Position numbers and translations under genes: made by a program
Notes under the pieces: generated by a model
The model's database searches: none
The model's input: only the letters and a program-made list of their open reading frames with translations
What the model was told of the DNA's origin: nothing
Shown: positions 61,404 through 64,000 of the stretch, piece after piece
Numbering within the stretch: position 1 is the stretch's first letter
Layout of the letters: each line of letters starts with the position of its first letter
Origin: Prochlorococcus sp. AG-355-A18
Lineage (GTDB): Bacteria > Cyanobacteriota > Cyanobacteriia > PCC-6307 > Cyanobiaceae
DNA: 64,000 nt
Assembly (NCBI GenBank): GCA_003280985.1
Contig: QCDH01000004.1
Coordinates: 1-64,000 of the forward strand
Direction: 5' to 3'

Positions 61404-62090
61404 ATGAAAAAATTATATATGTCAATTTTGCCGAGAAGATTTGAACGAATCAAAAATGTTTTAGATTGCAGAATGAAAAACTTGACTGTTTTAGTTGAGG
61501 ATGTCAATAAACCACATAATTTATCTGCGATATTAAGGACATGTGATGCGGCAGGAGTTTTCGAAGCAAATTTTATTAGCAAAACGAATGCCGTTAAGAC
61601 TTTCAATAGTACCGCACAAGGAAGTCAAAAATGGGTAAAACTGAATAATCATGAAAACACTATCACTGCAATATCTGATTTAAAGAGTAAGGGTTTTAAA
61701 TTATATGGAACGACTCTTAATAGTGAATCAGTAGATTATAGAAATTTTGATTATTCTCAAAATACATGTTTTGTTTTAGGAGCAGAAAAATGGGGACTAA
61801 GTAATGAACTTATATCAATGGTTGATCAATCAATTTTTATACCTATGAGAGGTATGGTTCAATCTCTGAATGTTTCAGTTGCTGCTTCTATATTATTATT
61901 TGAAGCTGTTCGCCAAAGAAAAAATAAAGGTATATTGCCCGCTAATGGAGAAGGGTTAAATATGGATGAATATCAAAAAACACTTTTTGAATGGTGTTAC
62001 CCAGAATTAGCTGCGGTGTATAAAAAATCAGCTAAAGAATATCCAAAGTTGAATGATCAAGGAGAACTTGATCCTGTTACAGATAACTAA
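61404..62090 (+). CDS. trmH: tRNA (guanosine-2'-O-)-methyltransferase TrmH (SpoU family)
   Basis: NLTVLVEDVNKPHNLSAILRTCDAAGV, LGAEKWGLSNELI, IPMRGMVQSLNVSVAASILLFEAVRQR. Confidence 0.93.
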   Translation: MKKLYMSILPRRFERIKNVLDCRMKNLTVLVEDVNKPHNLSAILRTCDAAGVFEANFISKTNAVKTFNSTAQGSQKWVKLNNHENTITAISDLKSKGFKLYGTTLNSESVDYRNFDYSQNTCFVLGAEKWGLSNELISMVDQSIFIPMRGMVQSLNVSVAASILLFEAVRQRKNKGILPANGEGLNMDEYQKTLFEWCYPELAAVYKKSAKEYPKLNDQGELDPVTDN

Positions 62091-62092
62091 AT

Positions 62093-62938
62093 TTATTCAG
62101 AATTTTGACTATCAAAAATTTCTTCAAGGTCCTCTCCTATAAAAGAAAGACCTAAAACTAAAAAAAACATTGCCAAACCTGGGAACAAAGCCGTCCACCA
62201 GATACCTGTAGGTAAAGCGGCAAGAGCCAGATTTAAATCACTTCCCCACTCAGGGACATCCGCAGGAACGCCAAGGCCTAAAAATCCTAAACTTCCTAAT
62301 ACCAAGACAGCATCTGCTGCATTTAGGGTTAGCAGAATAGGCAATGGTGTTATTACATTTGGGAGAATATATTTAAAAATAATTTTTTTAACATCAGCTC
62401 CTGCAACTTGAGCTGCCTCCACATAAGTTTCGGATTTAACCAATATTGTCTGATTTCTGATTAATCTAAAATATTGAGGAGAGTAAACAATACACAATGC
62501 CAAAGCCGCGTTAAGGATACCCTTACCCAATACAAAAGCCACAACAACTGAAAGTAAAATTACAGGTATTGAAAAAATAGTATCCATTATTAGTGATAAG
62601 CATTTATCAAAAAAACCACCAAAATATCCACTTAATAATCCCAATGGCAAACCCAAACTTAATGAAAAAAGAATAGCTAAGAATACAACTTCTATCGCTA
62701 ATGATGATCCTTGCAAAGTTCTTAAGCAAACATCTCTTCCTAATCTATCTGTGCCACAAAAATGATTAAGAGAAGGAGGGGCAAAGATATCATTGCTTAA
62801 CATTGAAAATGAATAGCCAAAAAAATTATTGGCCTCTAAAAATTTCATTATTAAAACAACAAGAAGATAAAAAAGTACAATTAAAAATCCAGCTTTTCTG
62901 ATATTTGCGCCGACACGATTAAATGAGTTAATATCCAA
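62093..62938 (-). CDS. dipeptide/oligopeptide-type ABC transporter permease (DppC-like)
   Basis: HFCGTDRLGRDVCLRTLQGSSLAIEV, YVEAAQVAGADVKKIIFKYILPNVITPL. Confidence 0.9.
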   Translation of the reverse strand: MDINSFNRVGANIRKAGFLIVLFYLLVVLIMKFLEANNFFGYSFSMLSNDIFAPPSLNHFCGTDRLGRDVCLRTLQGSSLAIEVVFLAILFSLSLGLPLGLLSGYFGGFFDKCLSLIMDTIFSIPVILLSVVVAFVLGKGILNAALALCIVYSPQYFRLIRNQTILVKSETYVEAAQVAGADVKKIIFKYILPNVITPLPILLTLNAADAVLVLGSLGFLGLGVPADVPEWGSDLNLALAALPTGIWWTALFPGLAMFFLVLGLSFIGEDLEEIFDSQNSE

Positions 62939-63017
62939 AATCTTTTTTTAAAGATATAAATGAAATATACCCAATTCTTTTAAAAATAAATAGCTGTAAA
63001 TTTTAAATTAAAAGAAA

Positions 63018-64000
63018 TTACTGGTTTAATTTCAAGACTGCCATAAAAGCTTCTTGAGGGACTTCAACTTTACCCATTGCCTTCATCCTCTTTTTACCTT
63101 TGGCTTGTTTCTTTAAAAGTTTCTTTTTCCTAGAAATATCCCCGCCATAACATTTAGATAAAACATCTTTTCGCAAAGCACTTATGCTTTCACTTGCAAT
63201 AATCCTGCTACCGATTGATGCTTGAATAGGTATTTTAAATTGTTGTTTTGGAATAAGCTCTTTTAATTTCTCAACTAAACTTCTGCCAATTCCATAAGCC
63301 TTATCTTTATGAACAATAGAAGTTAATGGATCTGCTCTTTCTGAATTTATTAGAACATCTAATCTAACAAGATCATTTTTTCTATAGCCAATCAAATGAT
63401 ATTCCATTGATGCATACCCTTGGGTTCTACTTTTCATTTGATCAAAGAAATCTGTAACAACTTCTGCTAATGGAATTTCATAAATCAAGGTAACTCGATC
63501 TGTTGTTATGTATTTCATATCTATAAAAACTCCCCTTCTTTCCTGACATAAACCCATCAATGTTCCATTAAATTCATTGGGAGCATAAATTTCCATTTTC
63601 ACATAAGGCTCTTCTATTGATTCTCTAAGTTGTGGATCAGGAATTGTAGAAGGATTATCAATAAAGATATGTTCTTGCTGATTTAAATTAACTTTATAAA
63701 TAACTGATGGTGCCGTTACGATTAGATCCAAGTCATATTCTCTTTCTAATCTTTCTTGAACAATCTCCATATGAAGAAGTCCTAGGAATCCGCACCTAAA
63801 TCCGAATCCCATTGCGCTACTGGTTTCGGGCTCATATTTTAAAGCCGCATCAGATAATTGTAATTTTTCTAGTGATACTCTTAAATCTGGAAATTGATCA
63901 GCATCAGTCGGGAATAAGCCACAAAAAACCATAGGATTTGCTGTCTTATATCCAGGCAAAGGATCATTGGCAGGTGAATTTAAAAGAGTAATCGTATCTC
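63018..64000 (-). CDS. lepA: elongation factor 4 (LepA); 5' part lies beyond window end
   Basis: [53 protein letters not shown]; frame is open to 64000, so the listed start at 63959 is internal. C-terminus [22 protein letters not shown]. Confidence 0.97.

Noticed and set aside
1-64000. CRISPR arrays, IS elements, integrases, toxin-antitoxin or restriction systems
   Set aside because: None seen; the tandem repeats present are in-frame protein repeats without spacers.

Overview
This 64 kb window is AT-rich, densely packed and contains almost no mobile DNA. Gene content points to a high-light Prochlorococcus-type picocyanobacterium: PsaF/PsaJ, PetC/PetA, ChlG, NdhB, an Hli protein, a Cox operon, cyAbrB, and a tiny protein between tRNA-Trp and tRNA-Asp upstream of gltX. 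Nearly all of it is core housekeeping or photosynthesis. I found no CRISPR array, IS element, prophage or rRNA. I identified two tRNAs and several small genes missing from the supplied ORF track: hli, psaJ, a DUF2256 zinc-ribbon protein and three other small ORFs. The most interesting region is the tight minus-strand operon at 58.2-61.0 kb. It encodes a DCC/DUF393 thiol-oxidoreductase-like protein, a TIGR03643-like protein, a DUF2256 zinc-ribbon protein and a photolyase-related protein that appears to lack part of the Fe-S cysteine set. Other points of interest are a lipoprotein with four near-identical 93-bp repeats, a GroEL with a 6x24-bp Gly/Met tail, a 31-codon ORF abutting groEL, a 14-bp-stem terminator overlapping the end of gmk, the 'hyperconserved' small protein, and a SLOG/DRTGG/YajQ neighbourhood. 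Product names come from reading protein sequences by eye; no database search was run.
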